A DNA stretch of 64,000 bases. It comes from Flavobacterium psychraerolatum. Its GTDB lineage: Bacteria > Bacteroidota > Bacteroidia > Flavobacteriales > Flavobacteriaceae. The notes beneath the pieces are model-generated. The model was given only the letters and a program-made list of their open reading frames with translations. It was not told where the DNA came from and ran no database searches. A program made the position numbers and the translations under genes. Every line of letters starts with the position of its first letter. Positions within the stretch are counted from its first letter, which is position 1. Of the stretch, positions 51,363 through 61,437 are shown piece by piece. Location of the stretch: positions 1 to 64,000 of the forward strand of contig NZ_JAOQMX010000021.1 of the NCBI RefSeq assembly GCF_025960985.1. The letters run 5' to 3'.

Positions 51363-51662
51363 ATGGAATCAATTATTCAATTTGTACATGCTGAAGCGAA
51401 CAAAACTGCCGAACATATTATAGTAAAAAAATTAGATTCTTTGACGAATCATTTTGATTGGGTCATACGTGCCAACGTAATTTTCAAGGAAGAAAAAGAC
51501 TCTCATGGCAAAGGTAAAATTTGCGAAATCACTTTGAGTTGCCCTGGACCACGTATATTTGCTGTTTCGAATGAAACCTCCTTTGAGATAGCAGCTGCAG
51601 AAACTATAAAAGATATCGAATCACAATTGAATAAACGTAAAAGTGAAATGAAAGCGCATTAA
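51363..51662 (+). CDS. hpf: ribosome hibernation-promoting factor / RaiA family protein
   Basis: A 99-aa short HPF/RaiA-type protein: AEHIIVKKLDSLTNHFDWVI gives the first helix and AVSNETSFEIAAAETIKDIE with SQLNKRK the second helix and basic end. It lacks the C-terminal dimerisation domain of long HPF. Such proteins bind the 30S decoding site and slow translation in stationary phase. It ends in a 23-bp terminator hairpin. Confidence 0.8.
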   Translation: MESIIQFVHAEANKTAEHIIVKKLDSLTNHFDWVIRANVIFKEEKDSHGKGKICEITLSCPGPRIFAVSNETSFEIAAAETIKDIESQLNKRKSEMKAH

Positions 51663-51688
51663 ATCACTCGTTATGTAATTATAATTTT

Positions 51689-51742
51689 AAAACAAATGAA
51701 CTTTGTTAAACTTTAGGGTTTAATAAAGTTCATTTGTTTTTT
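51689..51742 (+). terminator. long intrinsic terminator after hpf
   Basis: Arms 51689-51711 and 51718-51740 pair over 23 bp with one G-U pair, followed by T. It is unusually long for a terminator. Confidence 0.85.
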
Positions 51743-51835
51743 GAGCCTCACTATAAAATATTTGCTTAATTTTACACGCTTTAAACTTCAAACTGGCCTT
51801 ATTTCAGTAAGATTTCAATTAAAAAATAAAACAGA

Positions 51836-52654
51836 ATGTCTGTAGCTAAAAAAGATTATAAAAGAATTACAACGAAGTCATTGATCGAAATGAAAGCAAA
51901 TGGAGAAAAAATCTCTATGCTTACGGCTTATGATTTTACGATGGCAAAAATTGTGGATACCGCAGGTGTAGATGTAATCCTAGTGGGTGACTCTGCGTCA
52001 AATGTTATGGCTGGTCATGAAACAACCTTACCTATTACACTAGATCAAATGATCTACCATGCCTCCTCTGTCGTAAGAGCTATTGAAAGAGCACTAGTGG
52101 TAGTTGATTTACCTTTTGGTAGTTACCAATCGGATCCAAAAGAAGCCTTACGTTCCGCCATTAGAATCATGAAAGAAAGCGGAGGTCATGCTGTAAAATT
52201 AGAAGGTGGTAAAGAAATTAAAGACTCTATAAAAAAAATCCTAAATGCTGGAATTCCAGTGATGGGACATTTGGGGTTGACACCACAATCTATCTACAAA
52301 TTTGGAACCTACACTGTACGTGCCAAAGAGGAACAAGAAGCAGACAAATTAATCGAAGATGCTTTGTTGCTTGAAAAATTAGGCTGTTTTGCAATTGTAG
52401 TCGAAAAAATACCTGCACACTTGGCGGAGAAAGTAGCTCAAAGCATCTCTATTCCTGTAATCGGAATTGGAGCTGGTGGTAAAGTCGATGGTCAAGTATT
52501 AGTAATTCATGACATGCTTGGAATGAATAATGAATTTAGCCCACGCTTTTTACGTCGTTACATGAACTTATACGAAGGCATGACAACTGCCATTGGACAA
52601 TATGTAACTGATGTGAAATCAATGGATTTCCCTAACGAAAAAGAACAATATTAA
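51836..52654 (+). CDS. panB: 3-methyl-2-oxobutanoate hydroxymethyltransferase
   Basis: A 272-aa TIM-barrel enzyme making ketopantoate from 2-oxoisovalerate and methylene-tetrahydrofolate, the first committed step of pantothenate synthesis. Key motifs are [54 protein letters not shown] and [19 protein letters not shown]. Length is typical. It runs directly into the pseudouridine synthase gene 1 nt later. Confidence 0.97.
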   Translation: MSVAKKDYKRITTKSLIEMKANGEKISMLTAYDFTMAKIVDTAGVDVILVGDSASNVMAGHETTLPITLDQMIYHASSVVRAIERALVVVDLPFGSYQSDPKEALRSAIRIMKESGGHAVKLEGGKEIKDSIKKILNAGIPVMGHLGLTPQSIYKFGTYTVRAKEEQEADKLIEDALLLEKLGCFAIVVEKIPAHLAEKVAQSISIPVIGIGAGGKVDGQVLVIHDMLGMNNEFSPRFLRRYMNLYEGMTTAIGQYVTDVKSMDFPNEKEQY

Positions 52655-52655
52655 G

Positions 52656-53345
52656 TTGAAAGTAGTATCAACCAAAGATAATTTACAAGTTATACACGAG
52701 GACAATCACCTAATTGTGATTAATAAACGTGTTGGTGATCTGGTGCAAGGTGACAAAACAGGAGACAAACCATTGTCTGATATTGTAAAAGAATATATTA
52801 AAGATAAGTACAATAAACCCGGAGAAGTTTTTTTGGGTGTAGTACATCGTTTGGATAGACCCACTACAGGTATCGTGGTTTTTGCGCGTACAAGCAAAGC
52901 CTTAACACGATTGAACGAACTCTTTAAAAACAGAGAAACACAAAAAACCTATTGGGCTGTAGTCAAGAACAAACCGCCAAAACAACAGGACAAATTAGTT
53001 CATTATTTAAAAAGAACGGAGAAAAACAATTCTTCAAAAGCACACTTAAAAGAAGTTCCTGACAGTAAAATTGCAAGTTTAGACTATACCATTATCAAAG
53101 AACTGAACAATTACTTTGCGCTGGAAATCAATTTACACACAGGTAGACACCACCAAATTAGAGCACAATTGTCTGCAATAGGTTGTCCGATTAAGGGAGA
53201 TTTGAAATATGGCTTTGATCGAAGTAATCCAGATGGAGGTATTCATTTACATGCCCGAAAGCTTCATTTTATTCATCCTGTTAGCAAAGAAAGCATTACA
53301 TTAACTGCCCCCACACCAAATGACACCATTTGGTCAGCTGTTTAA
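52656..53345 (+). CDS. RluA-family pseudouridine synthase
   Basis: A 229-aa RluA-type synthase without an S4 domain. The catalytic Asp is in VVHRLDRPTTGIVVFARTSK, and the second motif is LHTGRHHQIRAQLSAIGCPI. It starts with TTG at 52656, 1 nt after panB, suggesting coupled translation. The target position (rRNA or tRNA) cannot be told from this sequence. A perfect hairpin terminator follows. Confidence 0.9.
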   Translation: MKVVSTKDNLQVIHEDNHLIVINKRVGDLVQGDKTGDKPLSDIVKEYIKDKYNKPGEVFLGVVHRLDRPTTGIVVFARTSKALTRLNELFKNRETQKTYWAVVKNKPPKQQDKLVHYLKRTEKNNSSKAHLKEVPDSKIASLDYTIIKELNNYFALEINLHTGRHHQIRAQLSAIGCPIKGDLKYGFDRSNPDGGIHLHARKLHFIHPVSKESITLTAPTPNDTIWSAV

Positions 53346-53357
53346 ATAACAAGTTAT

Positions 53358-53412
53358 AAATTCTCAAAATACTTTTAATAAGACATTACATTAAAAGCAT
53401 TTTGAGAATTTT
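53358..53412 (+). terminator. intrinsic terminator after the panB unit
   Basis: AAATTCTCAAAAT pairs with ATTTTGAGAATTT, extended by CTTTTAAT with ATTAAAAG inside, so the total stem exceeds 20 bp with a 10-nt loop. Confidence 0.8.
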
Positions 53413-53498
53413 ATAATTATAATATACCTGTTGTAACGCCCTTATTCGGCCAAAACTAAAGCTTGATTTTAATAAAAACAATTATACCTACATAAAAA

Positions 53499-54254
53499 AT
53501 GGACCTGCAAAAAAATAAAATTGAAAAATTAAAATCCGAAGGATATACCTTAAAGTTTGAAAATTTATTTAATCAAATATTTGAAAATTATAAAAAAATA
53601 GCACTCTATGCAGGATTAATACTTTTTGTATTCGGTATCTTACTAATTACAGCAATATACGGTGGTTTATTGTCTTATTTTGGAATAGAAACCATAACTG
53701 AAATGACAAAACCAGAAAACTTAAATCCGGCAAATTTCTCCAAAGAGTTTTTAATGATTTATACTGCCTTTGCAATTCTTTTTACTTGCCTTATAAGCCC
53801 ATTTTCTGCGGGATTTATCAAAATGGCTTACTGTGCAGATCATGATGAGGAGTTTCGTCTCTCTACTATTTTTTCCTATTACCATTCCACTAAATTTTTT
53901 ACACTATTTATTACAACACTTATTATTGCATTGGTGAACAATGGTATTTCGACAAGTGCAGAATACTTTGGTTTCCCTGTAGTAGGTACCGTACTTACGA
54001 TGCTAATTTCATTCTATGCTTTATTAACTGTTCCATTAATTATTTTTAGCAACTTAGGTATATTTGAATCCATCCAAACAAGTATGATTTTGGTATCCAA
54101 ACAGCCTACAATTATTATTGGTCTGTGTACCGTTTCTATCATAGCTACCTTAGTCGGAATGTTACTTTTTATTATTGGAATCATTTTTACGCTTCCATTT
54201 ATATATTCCTTTTACTATATTTTATATAAAGAAGTTGTAGGATTTGAAAATTAG
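53499..54254 (+). CDS. multi-pass membrane protein, DUF975-like
   Basis: A 251-aa protein with about six transmembrane helices (about 33-58, 88-112, 130-152, 160-182, 206-232 and a short last segment). The overall look, with an amphipathic N-terminus (LKFENLFNQIFENYKKIALY) and GIFESIQTSMILVSKQP, resembles DUF975/GdpD-type membrane domains in Bacteroidetes. Function unknown. It is 94 nt upstream of the hybrid kinase gene on the same strand. Confidence 0.65.
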   Translation: MDLQKNKIEKLKSEGYTLKFENLFNQIFENYKKIALYAGLILFVFGILLITAIYGGLLSYFGIETITEMTKPENLNPANFSKEFLMIYTAFAILFTCLISPFSAGFIKMAYCADHDEEFRLSTIFSYYHSTKFFTLFITTLIIALVNNGISTSAEYFGFPVVGTVLTMLISFYALLTVPLIIFSNLGIFESIQTSMILVSKQPTIIIGLCTVSIIATLVGMLLFIIGIIFTLPFIYSFYYILYKEVVGFEN

Positions 54255-54348
54255 CTCATAAATTACGAAAAAAGGTTATATAATAGTGCTTTTTTAACTA
54301 TTTTTACTAATTACCGTAACTAGTTTATTTTAAACGAAAATACCACCT

Positions 54349-57300
54349 ATGTTTATCAATCCTCTGTTTGTTAAATTAATTCTTTTTTTTGGAAACAATA
54401 TTCCATTAAGAATCGATTATTTTTCTCCTTTTGATACTATAACATTGGACAAAAGTTTCATACGAACTATTTCTGTTTTTTTTATTATTCTAATTTTAGT
54501 TTTAATCTATTTTTATTTAAGTCCAAAGGCAATTCTCAGACCTCAATTTTCTAATAATTTCCTTTCTAAGAAATCTCAAAATGAAGAATATCAAACAATT
54601 TTTTTGTTTGTCGGTTTATTTTTTATTTTCCTCGAAACAGCATTAGAATTTTTTAAAATACGTCCAAAAAGTTTATTAATCCATAATTTAATAATTGGTT
54701 TTCTCTTTATTTCCATCTATTTAATTAGCAAAAGAACCCCCACTCTTTTTAATAATCTACACAAGTTATTCAAAATAATTTTTTGTCTCTTCTTTTTAAA
54801 TGTTACTCGAAATCTAACTCTTTCTCCAACAGATAGCATCCCTTTTGCTGGATTCACCATTTTATATCTATGTTCTTATAATATTTTTAAACCCGTAAAA
54901 CTATATTGGATATTTTCTATCTGGGTATTCACTACTTTATATGTTCTGTTTACCTTCGAATTAATTCCAGTACGATCTTGGATTTCATTATTAAATTACT
55001 CTCTAATCATATTCTGCATTAATTTCATCAGACACATTTCCTTTTTAAAAATTAGAGATGAATTTCGGTTTTCAAATGATATTTTAAATAATGGAAATTC
55101 TTTAACTATAGCTATTAATACTAAAAAAGAAGTGGTTTTTTGCAGTCAAAGTATAACTCCAATTTTAGGGTATTCTAGTGCTGAAGTTCTTGGTTTACAT
55201 TTTTTAAAGCTTTCAAATAGTAATGAATTAATTAATGAAATATTTGACGTAAGTTTTGTTGAGAATAAATTATATGTAAAAAAAATAAAATGTAAAGAGG
55301 GAAATTACAAAGATATTCAATGGAGTTGTCAAAAACACACTAAAGACATATACATTGTTGTTGGACAGGATATTACAGAGCAAATAAACATTCAAAAATC
55401 ATATGAGAATTTAGTTGAGTCGGCTAATGATATCATTTATGAATTAGATCAATGTGGTAACTATTTATTCATCAATAAGAATTCAGAAATCTTCACAGGA
55501 TATACAATCGAAGAATTATTTAATTCCCATTTTAGAGATTTAATTAGTCCTGATTATAAAGAAAAAGTCATAGAATTTTATACTAATTCAAACGACGTAA
55601 TGACTAATTTTCCAATATTAGAATTTCCAATAATAAACAAAGAAGGAATGGAGATTTGGTTGTCACAAAAAGTAGCTATAAATAGAAATAACTTTGGGCA
55701 GATTATAGGATACTACTCCATCGCTAGAGACATTACTTACTTAAAGTTAAATGAAAGAGAGAAATACGAAAGACAATTAAAAAACCAGAAATACAGTTCG
55801 GTATTAAAGAATTTTACCGAAACTAGTTATTCAAATAAAATTACACTAAATGATAAATTAAAAAAAATACTTCAAACAATTGCCAAAACAATAGAGATTG
55901 ACCGTGTCAGCTTTTGGGATTATACCTCCGAAGAGATTAATTGTTCCAATCTGTACCTTAAAAATGGAGATTGTTTTATCAATGATTTACAAATAAACAA
56001 AAGAAATTCACCTAAATATTTTTCCCTAATCGACCAAAAAATGCAAGTGGTAGTCTCTGATGTATATCATAATGAGTATGACCTTGAATTTTGTAATGAT
56101 TATTTCCCTTCCAATCAGATTGTTTCAATTTTGGATACTCCCGTAATTATTAATGGAGAACTTCGCGGAATAATATGTTTTGAAGCAACTGGTAAAATAC
56201 GAAATTGGGATAGTGAAGACATTAATTTTGCCAGATCTATTTCTGATATTTTATGTATTATTTTCGAATCAAAAATGCGACAAGATATTGAGGAAAAACT
56301 TAGGTACAAAAGTGATTTATTAGCGTCAATGACACATTGTACGGAGAAATTCTTAAAGAGTAAAGATATAAACGAAATTTTTGAAGATGCATTGATTATA
56401 ATGGGAAAATCAACCCAATCTGATCGTGCTTATTATTATCAAAAAACATCCAATGAAGATGTATTAAGTCAAAAATACAGGTGGATCATAAACAATACCT
56501 CTTTGACTCAACCAAACCAACAGCTCCAAAATTTACCCTATGACTATTTTGAAGAGTTATTACTTCCTTTATTAAATAATAAAACTTACAAGACCACTGT
56601 TTCTAAAATTGAAAATGTTTCACTTAGAAAAAAATTTCAAAACTTAGAAGTTGTATCTTTAATATTATTCCCCGTATTTGTTCGAAATGATTTTTATGGC
56701 TTCTTAGGTTTTGATGATACAAAAGAAGAAAGACCATGGTCTGATGACGAAATACTTATTCTACAAACGTTAGCTAGAAATATAGGATCCTCTATTGAAA
56801 GAATTGATGCCGAAATTACTATATACGAAAGTGAAGAGAGGTTTAGACTCCTTGCAAATAACATTCCCGGAACCGTCTACCTTTCGGAAAATGATGCATA
56901 TTTCACCAAAATTTACCTCAATGATGAGATCGAAAAATTAACAGGTTATAACAAAGATGAGTTTTTGGAAAAAAGAATGAATTTTATTGATTTGGTGCAC
57001 CCTGATGATCTAGAAAAAATTCTAAAAATATCTTGTGAGAAGCTAAATAATCATGAACCTTTTCATTTGACATACCGAATATTTAAAAAAAACAAACAAA
57101 TCGCCTGGGTAGAAGAGTTTGGTGATGCCGTTATTAAAAATGAAAAAATTAGCTATATCGAGGGGATCATGCTAGATATCACCAAAAGAATAGAGGCTGA
57201 AGCTGTTATAGAACGTCAAAAATATGCCGAGGCAGCAAATATTGCAAAGTCTCAGTTCCTCGCAAATATGAGTCACGAAATTCGAACTCCTTTAAACGGA

Positions 57301-58395
57301 ATTATAGGTTTTACTAACTTGTTGATGAATACATCATTAAATAAAAATCAACAAAGAGATATGAATACGGTTAATTTATCTGCTCATACTTTATTGGATA
57401 TTGTAAATGATATTCTTGATTTTTCTAAAATAGAAGCCGGTAAACTAGAACTTTATATCGAAAAAACAGAAGTGTATGACCTTTTCAGGCAAATTGTAGA
57501 ATTGATATCCTATGAGGCAAATGTAAAAAACCTCGATTTACAGTTTGTTATTGCTAAAGATGTTCCCAAATATTTTTGGATTGATGTCATTCGAGTGAAA
57601 CAAATTCTAATCAACTTATTATCCAACGCAGTCAAGTTCACAGATCATGGATTTGTCAAACTGGAAATTTCTATGGTCCAAGAAACTTCAAAATTCAATA
57701 ATCAGATTCGTTTTGCGGTGATAGATTCAGGAATTGGAATTCTGGATGCCAATAAAGACCGCATTTTTAAAGCTTTTTCACAAGAAGACAATTCCACTAC
57801 CAAAAAATTTGGAGGAACAGGATTAGGATTAACTATATCCAACAAGCTATTAGGTTTAATGAATAGTCAGTTAAATCTCCATAGCAAAATTAATTCTGGA
57901 AGTACCTTTTATTTTGTTTTAGATGTAAAAACAACTAATGAAGACTTCAATAATGACGCTATAGCATTAGACCTTGTAGAAAGTAAATATTTAGAAAATT
58001 TAGCATTGTTAAAAAATAAGAATCCCATAATAATGCTTGTTGAAGACAATAAAATAAACATGTTATTACTAAAAAAAATAATAAAAAATATTTTTACAAC
58101 TGTTAGTATTTATGAAGTACAAAATGGGCAAGAAGCCATAGATCAATATGAAGGTATAAAACCAGATATCATTTTTATGGATATCCAGATGCCATTAGTA
58201 AATGGATATGAAGCTACCAAAGCGATTCGAAAATTAGCTTCAGGAGAAAAAATTCCGATTATCGCCATTACTGCTGGTGCTGAAAAAGAAGAAAAAGATA
58301 AATGTATTTCAATAGGAATGAATGACTATATTTCAAAACCAATTGTAAAAGGTATTATTGAAGGTAAGCTTGCCAAATGGCTTAATAAAATGTAG
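54349..58395 (+). CDS. hybrid sensor histidine kinase with PAS, GAF and receiver domains
   Basis: A 1348-aa membrane kinase. About seven N-terminal transmembrane helices (about 5-235) precede two PAS domains (about 250-470), two GAF domains (about 485-640 and 665-815) and a third PAS domain (about 825-950). The kinase core has H976 in FLANMSHEIRTPLNGIIGF and ATPase motifs VIDSGIGI and FGGTGLGLTIS. The C-terminal receiver has D1278 in DIIFMDIQMP. There is no DNA-binding output domain, so it must pass phosphate to another protein. No partner gene is adjacent; signal unknown. Confidence 0.95.
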   Translation: MFINPLFVKLILFFGNNIPLRIDYFSPFDTITLDKSFIRTISVFFIILILVLIYFYLSPKAILRPQFSNNFLSKKSQNEEYQTIFLFVGLFFIFLETALEFFKIRPKSLLIHNLIIGFLFISIYLISKRTPTLFNNLHKLFKIIFCLFFLNVTRNLTLSPTDSIPFAGFTILYLCSYNIFKPVKLYWIFSIWVFTTLYVLFTFELIPVRSWISLLNYSLIIFCINFIRHISFLKIRDEFRFSNDILNNGNSLTIAINTKKEVVFCSQSITPILGYSSAEVLGLHFLKLSNSNELINEIFDVSFVENKLYVKKIKCKEGNYKDIQWSCQKHTKDIYIVVGQDITEQINIQKSYENLVESANDIIYELDQCGNYLFINKNSEIFTGYTIEELFNSHFRDLISPDYKEKVIEFYTNSNDVMTNFPILEFPIINKEGMEIWLSQKVAINRNNFGQIIGYYSIARDITYLKLNEREKYERQLKNQKYSSVLKNFTETSYSNKITLNDKLKKILQTIAKTIEIDRVSFWDYTSEEINCSNLYLKNGDCFINDLQINKRNSPKYFSLIDQKMQVVVSDVYHNEYDLEFCNDYFPSNQIVSILDTPVIINGELRGIICFEATGKIRNWDSEDINFARSISDILCIIFESKMRQDIEEKLRYKSDLLASMTHCTEKFLKSKDINEIFEDALIIMGKSTQSDRAYYYQKTSNEDVLSQKYRWIINNTSLTQPNQQLQNLPYDYFEELLLPLLNNKTYKTTVSKIENVSLRKKFQNLEVVSLILFPVFVRNDFYGFLGFDDTKEERPWSDDEILILQTLARNIGSSIERIDAEITIYESEERFRLLANNIPGTVYLSENDAYFTKIYLNDEIEKLTGYNKDEFLEKRMNFIDLVHPDDLEKILKISCEKLNNHEPFHLTYRIFKKNKQIAWVEEFGDAVIKNEKISYIEGIMLDITKRIEAEAVIERQKYAEAANIAKSQFLANMSHEIRTPLNGIIGFTNLLMNTSLNKNQQRDMNTVNLSAHTLLDIVNDILDFSKIEAGKLELYIEKTEVYDLFRQIVELISYEANVKNLDLQFVIAKDVPKYFWIDVIRVKQILINLLSNAVKFTDHGFVKLEISMVQETSKFNNQIRFAVIDSGIGILDANKDRIFKAFSQEDNSTTKKFGGTGLGLTISNKLLGLMNSQLNLHSKINSGSTFYFVLDVKTTNEDFNNDAIALDLVESKYLENLALLKNKNPIIMLVEDNKINMLLLKKIIKNIFTTVSIYEVQNGQEAIDQYEGIKPDIIFMDIQMPLVNGYEATKAIRKLASGEKIPIIAITAGAEKEEKDKCISIGMNDYISKPIVKGIIEGKLAKWLNKM

Positions 58396-58429
58396 AAATA
58401 CTAAATAGAAACAATAAAAAAAAATTTAA

Positions 58430-59290
58430 ATGAAGTGGAAAGGTAGAAGGCAAAGTGACAACGTAGAAGATAGAAGAGGAATGTCTGGTGGAGGAAAAGC
58501 CATTGCAGGAGGTGGAATTATTGGAATTGTAATTTTACTACTGAATGTTTTTGGTGGCGAAAATGCACAAATGATTACTCCAATTCTAGAACAAATGAAT
58601 CAAGGCCAATCAGCTCCAACAGAACAAAGAGCACTGACTGCGAAGGAAAAAGAAGAACAAGAATTTGTAAAAACTATTCTTGCAGATAATGAAGATGTAT
58701 GGACTAAAATTTTTGCAGAAAACAACCTTACCTATCAAAAACCAAAAATCATCTTGTTTGAAGGCTCTGTACAAACTGCGTGTGGTGGAGCTACCTCTGC
58801 ATCAGGACCATTTTATTGTCCCGGCGACCAAAAAGTGTATATGGATTTAAAATTTTTCAAAGAATTAAAAACAAAATTTGGTGCACAAGGAGGTGATTTC
58901 GCAACTGCTTATGTTATTGCACATGAGATAGGTCATCACGTTCAAACATTACTGGGAACTTCTGCAAAAATGCGAAAAATGCAAGAAGGAAAAAGTAAAG
59001 CTGAAGCGAATAAATTATCCGTAGCTCTAGAGCTGCAAGCTGACTTTTATGCCGGTTTGTGGACCAATTACAATCAAAAAATGAACCATGTTTTGGAAAT
59101 TGGAGATATAGACGAAGCTTTGAGCGCTGCACACGCAGTGGGTGATGATGCCATTCAATCCAAAATGCAAGGACATATAGTACCCGAATCCTTCACGCAT
59201 GGGACTTCAGAACAACGTAAGTATTGGTTTTTGAAAGGATATAATTCTGGAGACATCAAACAAGGAAATACATTTGATGAAATTCGATAA
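58430..59290 (+). CDS. ypfJ: YpfJ-type neutral zinc metalloprotease
   Basis: A 286-aa membrane-anchored protein. MKWKGRRQSDNVEDRRG followed by a Gly-rich segment and one transmembrane helix (about 29-43) is the standard YpfJ start. The zinc site is AYVIAHEIGHHVQ (HExxH), with a further ligand probably in LELQADFYAGLW. FYCPGDQKVYMDLKFF is also conserved. The substrate is unknown. It is encoded 34 nt after the hybrid kinase, perhaps by chance. Confidence 0.9.
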   Translation: MKWKGRRQSDNVEDRRGMSGGGKAIAGGGIIGIVILLLNVFGGENAQMITPILEQMNQGQSAPTEQRALTAKEKEEQEFVKTILADNEDVWTKIFAENNLTYQKPKIILFEGSVQTACGGATSASGPFYCPGDQKVYMDLKFFKELKTKFGAQGGDFATAYVIAHEIGHHVQTLLGTSAKMRKMQEGKSKAEANKLSVALELQADFYAGLWTNYNQKMNHVLEIGDIDEALSAAHAVGDDAIQSKMQGHIVPESFTHGTSEQRKYWFLKGYNSGDIKQGNTFDEIR

Positions 59291-59436
59291 AAATTATTCA
59301 AATAATTAAACTTCAAAATTTTACCATTAAATATAACACTATTTTAAACAATACGAGTTTTATCAATGGCTACAATAAAGTCTTAAAAAAAATCACTACA
59401 CAAAATAGTTTGATTTTATTTGAATTCAATAAAATG

Positions 59437-59444
59437 TATATTTG
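59437..59444 (+). promoter_or_regulatory. -7 box upstream of the PAP2 gene
   Basis: TATATTTG matches the Bacteroidetes consensus exactly, 26 nt before the ATG at 59471. TTG lies at a non-optimal 25-nt spacing (59409-59411). Confidence 0.45.
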
Positions 59445-59470
59445 TTCCCAAAAAAAAGCCCTGATTTCTG

Positions 59471-60406
59471 ATGAGAAATATAACTATACTACTGTTATTC
59501 TTATTTTCAATAAACTGTACCTCTCAAATGGATAGTTTATCTACCCTAAAGGAAAGCCGATTTAAAGTAGCTTCTAGCGTCATAAAAAATGGTATTCTAA
59601 GTATTCCAAGTGACTTTTCTCAAATGGGACATACCGTCTCTAGTGATTGGAAACGCACTGCAATGTATGCAGGAGGAATTGTAGGCCTAATTGCAGTTGA
59701 CAAAATTACAACTGGCTTTTTGCATGATAAAATTGAACCTAATGTAGATTACCATTTACCCACTATTGGAATCAAAGAAAGCTCCAACCCCATATTTCAA
59801 GGGAATGACCCTTATATCACCTATCCCATCATGGGACTCTATGCAGGATCTTTGATTCTAAACAATAAGAAAGGACAAGAAGTAGCTGTAAATGCAGTAA
59901 AATCATTGACTTATTCTTTTGTTATCTCCCATCTTATATTAAAAACTCTTATACCAAGACAGCGACCACAGCGTCCTCTCAACGGTGACGAACCAGCTGT
60001 TGCTCCTTGGACAAAAAACCAGTGGGACTTCGGTAATTTCCATAGACCTTATTTAAGCGCTGTTACAGACGGTACCTCTTTTCCTTCTTTTCATTCGACG
60101 GCCTTTTTTGCAGTAGCCAAAGTGTTCCAAATGGAATACCACAACTACTGGATCCCATATACCTTTGTATCTGTAGCTTTTTTGTCAGATATTAAAGGAC
60201 ACAACCATTGGATTTCGGATTTACTTGTGGGTGGGCTAGTTGGGACTATCATCGGTAAATCAATAGTAATAAGTAGTCGCAAACAAATTGAAAAAAGTAA
60301 AAATAGCGCTCTCAATTACAACCCTAAAAAATTTAGAATGACCAAGCAACTAGTTCCACAAGTTTCTAGCAACCTAATCGGTTTTCATTTTATTGGTAGC
60401 TTCTAA
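59471..60406 (+). CDS. PAP2-family phosphatase
   Basis: A 311-aa protein with an N-terminal signal or anchor (ITILLLFLFSINC, possible lipobox) and a PAP2 phosphatase domain. The three family motifs appear as KTLIPRQRPQRP, PSFHSTAFFAVAKV and KGHNHWISDLLVGG. It should remove phosphate from a lipid such as phosphatidic acid or undecaprenyl pyrophosphate at the membrane. Its last 33 nt overlap the 3' end of the convergent nnrD gene. Confidence 0.85.
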   Translation: MRNITILLLFLFSINCTSQMDSLSTLKESRFKVASSVIKNGILSIPSDFSQMGHTVSSDWKRTAMYAGGIVGLIAVDKITTGFLHDKIEPNVDYHLPTIGIKESSNPIFQGNDPYITYPIMGLYAGSLILNNKKGQEVAVNAVKSLTYSFVISHLILKTLIPRQRPQRPLNGDEPAVAPWTKNQWDFGNFHRPYLSAVTDGTSFPSFHSTAFFAVAKVFQMEYHNYWIPYTFVSVAFLSDIKGHNHWISDLLVGGLVGTIIGKSIVISSRKQIEKSKNSALNYNPKKFRMTKQLVPQVSSNLIGFHFIGSF

Positions 60407-61264
60407 AGTTATTCTTAAATCACTTATACTCAAAAAAGCCTTCCCCAAATACTTTATAATATCCGATGCGATAAAAGATTGCGTACCCGTTTCTGGTAAA
60501 GCAATATCTGCTGTAAGTCCGTGAATATAAACTCCAATTATAGCAGCATCAAGTGGTGTGTACGATTGTGCCAATAAACTGGTGATAATCCCTGTCAGCA
60601 CATCACCGCTTCCTGCCGTGGCCAAAGCCGCATTACCTGTAGTGTTTTTATAAACATTAAAACCATCTATAATATGGGTCGGTGCTCCTTTCATGATTAC
60701 AACTACATTGTATTTTAAAGAAAAACTGATCGTTTTAGACCATTTTTCTTCTTCAGTATCCCACTCCCCTATTAAACGCTCCAACTCTTTTGGATGTGGT
60801 GTCAAAATTGTTTTTGCTTTTAGATAGTCCAAACCTTCCCTGTTTTTGGATAAAATATTTAATGCATCTGCGTCAACAACCAGAAATGAGTTGCAATTAT
60901 GCAAAAACTTCAAAACAGCTTTCTGAGTCTGTGACGATTGACCCAAACCAGGACCTATTCCTACTGCATCAGGTTCAAAGGGTAAATATATATCTGATAT
61001 CCGATACTCAACATCATCGGTACAAGTCATCACCTCTGGGTTTGCCATTTGCAAAATTTGGTACCCACATTTAGGGATAAATACTGTTACTAATCCACAA
61101 CCCGATTTTAAACAAGCTTTGGACGATAATACAGCTGCACCTATTTTGCCGTAACTTCCTGCTACTATAAGCGCATGCCCCTGTATGCCTTTGTGCGTAT
61201 CAAAAGCTACTATTTTACAGCGTTTTAAAACTTCATTCCTATCGATTTTTATAACCTCATTCAT
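60374..61264 (-). CDS. nnrD: ADP-dependent NAD(P)H-hydrate dehydratase
   Basis: A 296-aa protein matching the YjeF C-terminal (CARKD) domain: HALIVAGSYGKIGAAVLSSK, VGIGPGLGQ, ILTPHPKELERLIG and TAGSGDVLTGIITSLLAQ. It repairs hydrated NADH or NADPH. The epimerase half (NnrE) often fused to it is absent here, so it is a stand-alone dehydratase. It overlaps the PAP2 gene tail-to-tail by 33 nt and is divergent from gcvT. Confidence 0.93.
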   Translation of the reverse strand: MNEVIKIDRNEVLKRCKIVAFDTHKGIQGHALIVAGSYGKIGAAVLSSKACLKSGCGLVTVFIPKCGYQILQMANPEVMTCTDDVEYRISDIYLPFEPDAVGIGPGLGQSSQTQKAVLKFLHNCNSFLVVDADALNILSKNREGLDYLKAKTILTPHPKELERLIGEWDTEEEKWSKTISFSLKYNVVVIMKGAPTHIIDGFNVYKNTTGNAALATAGSGDVLTGIITSLLAQSYTPLDAAIIGVYIHGLTADIALPETGTQSFIASDIIKYLGKAFLSISDLRITLEATNKMKTD

Positions 61265-61437
61265 ATTGTAAACTTTTACTTAAAATTACAACTATTTTTT
61301 TTAAACTAAACCAATACTTCCAATACTTAATCAAAATATATTCAAAAAGTAAACTTGACAAATTTGTATAGTGTTTGACTTTGGTCAGTCCATAAAAAAA
61401 CAATAAATTAGCGGCTTCAAAATCATAGTAAAACAAG

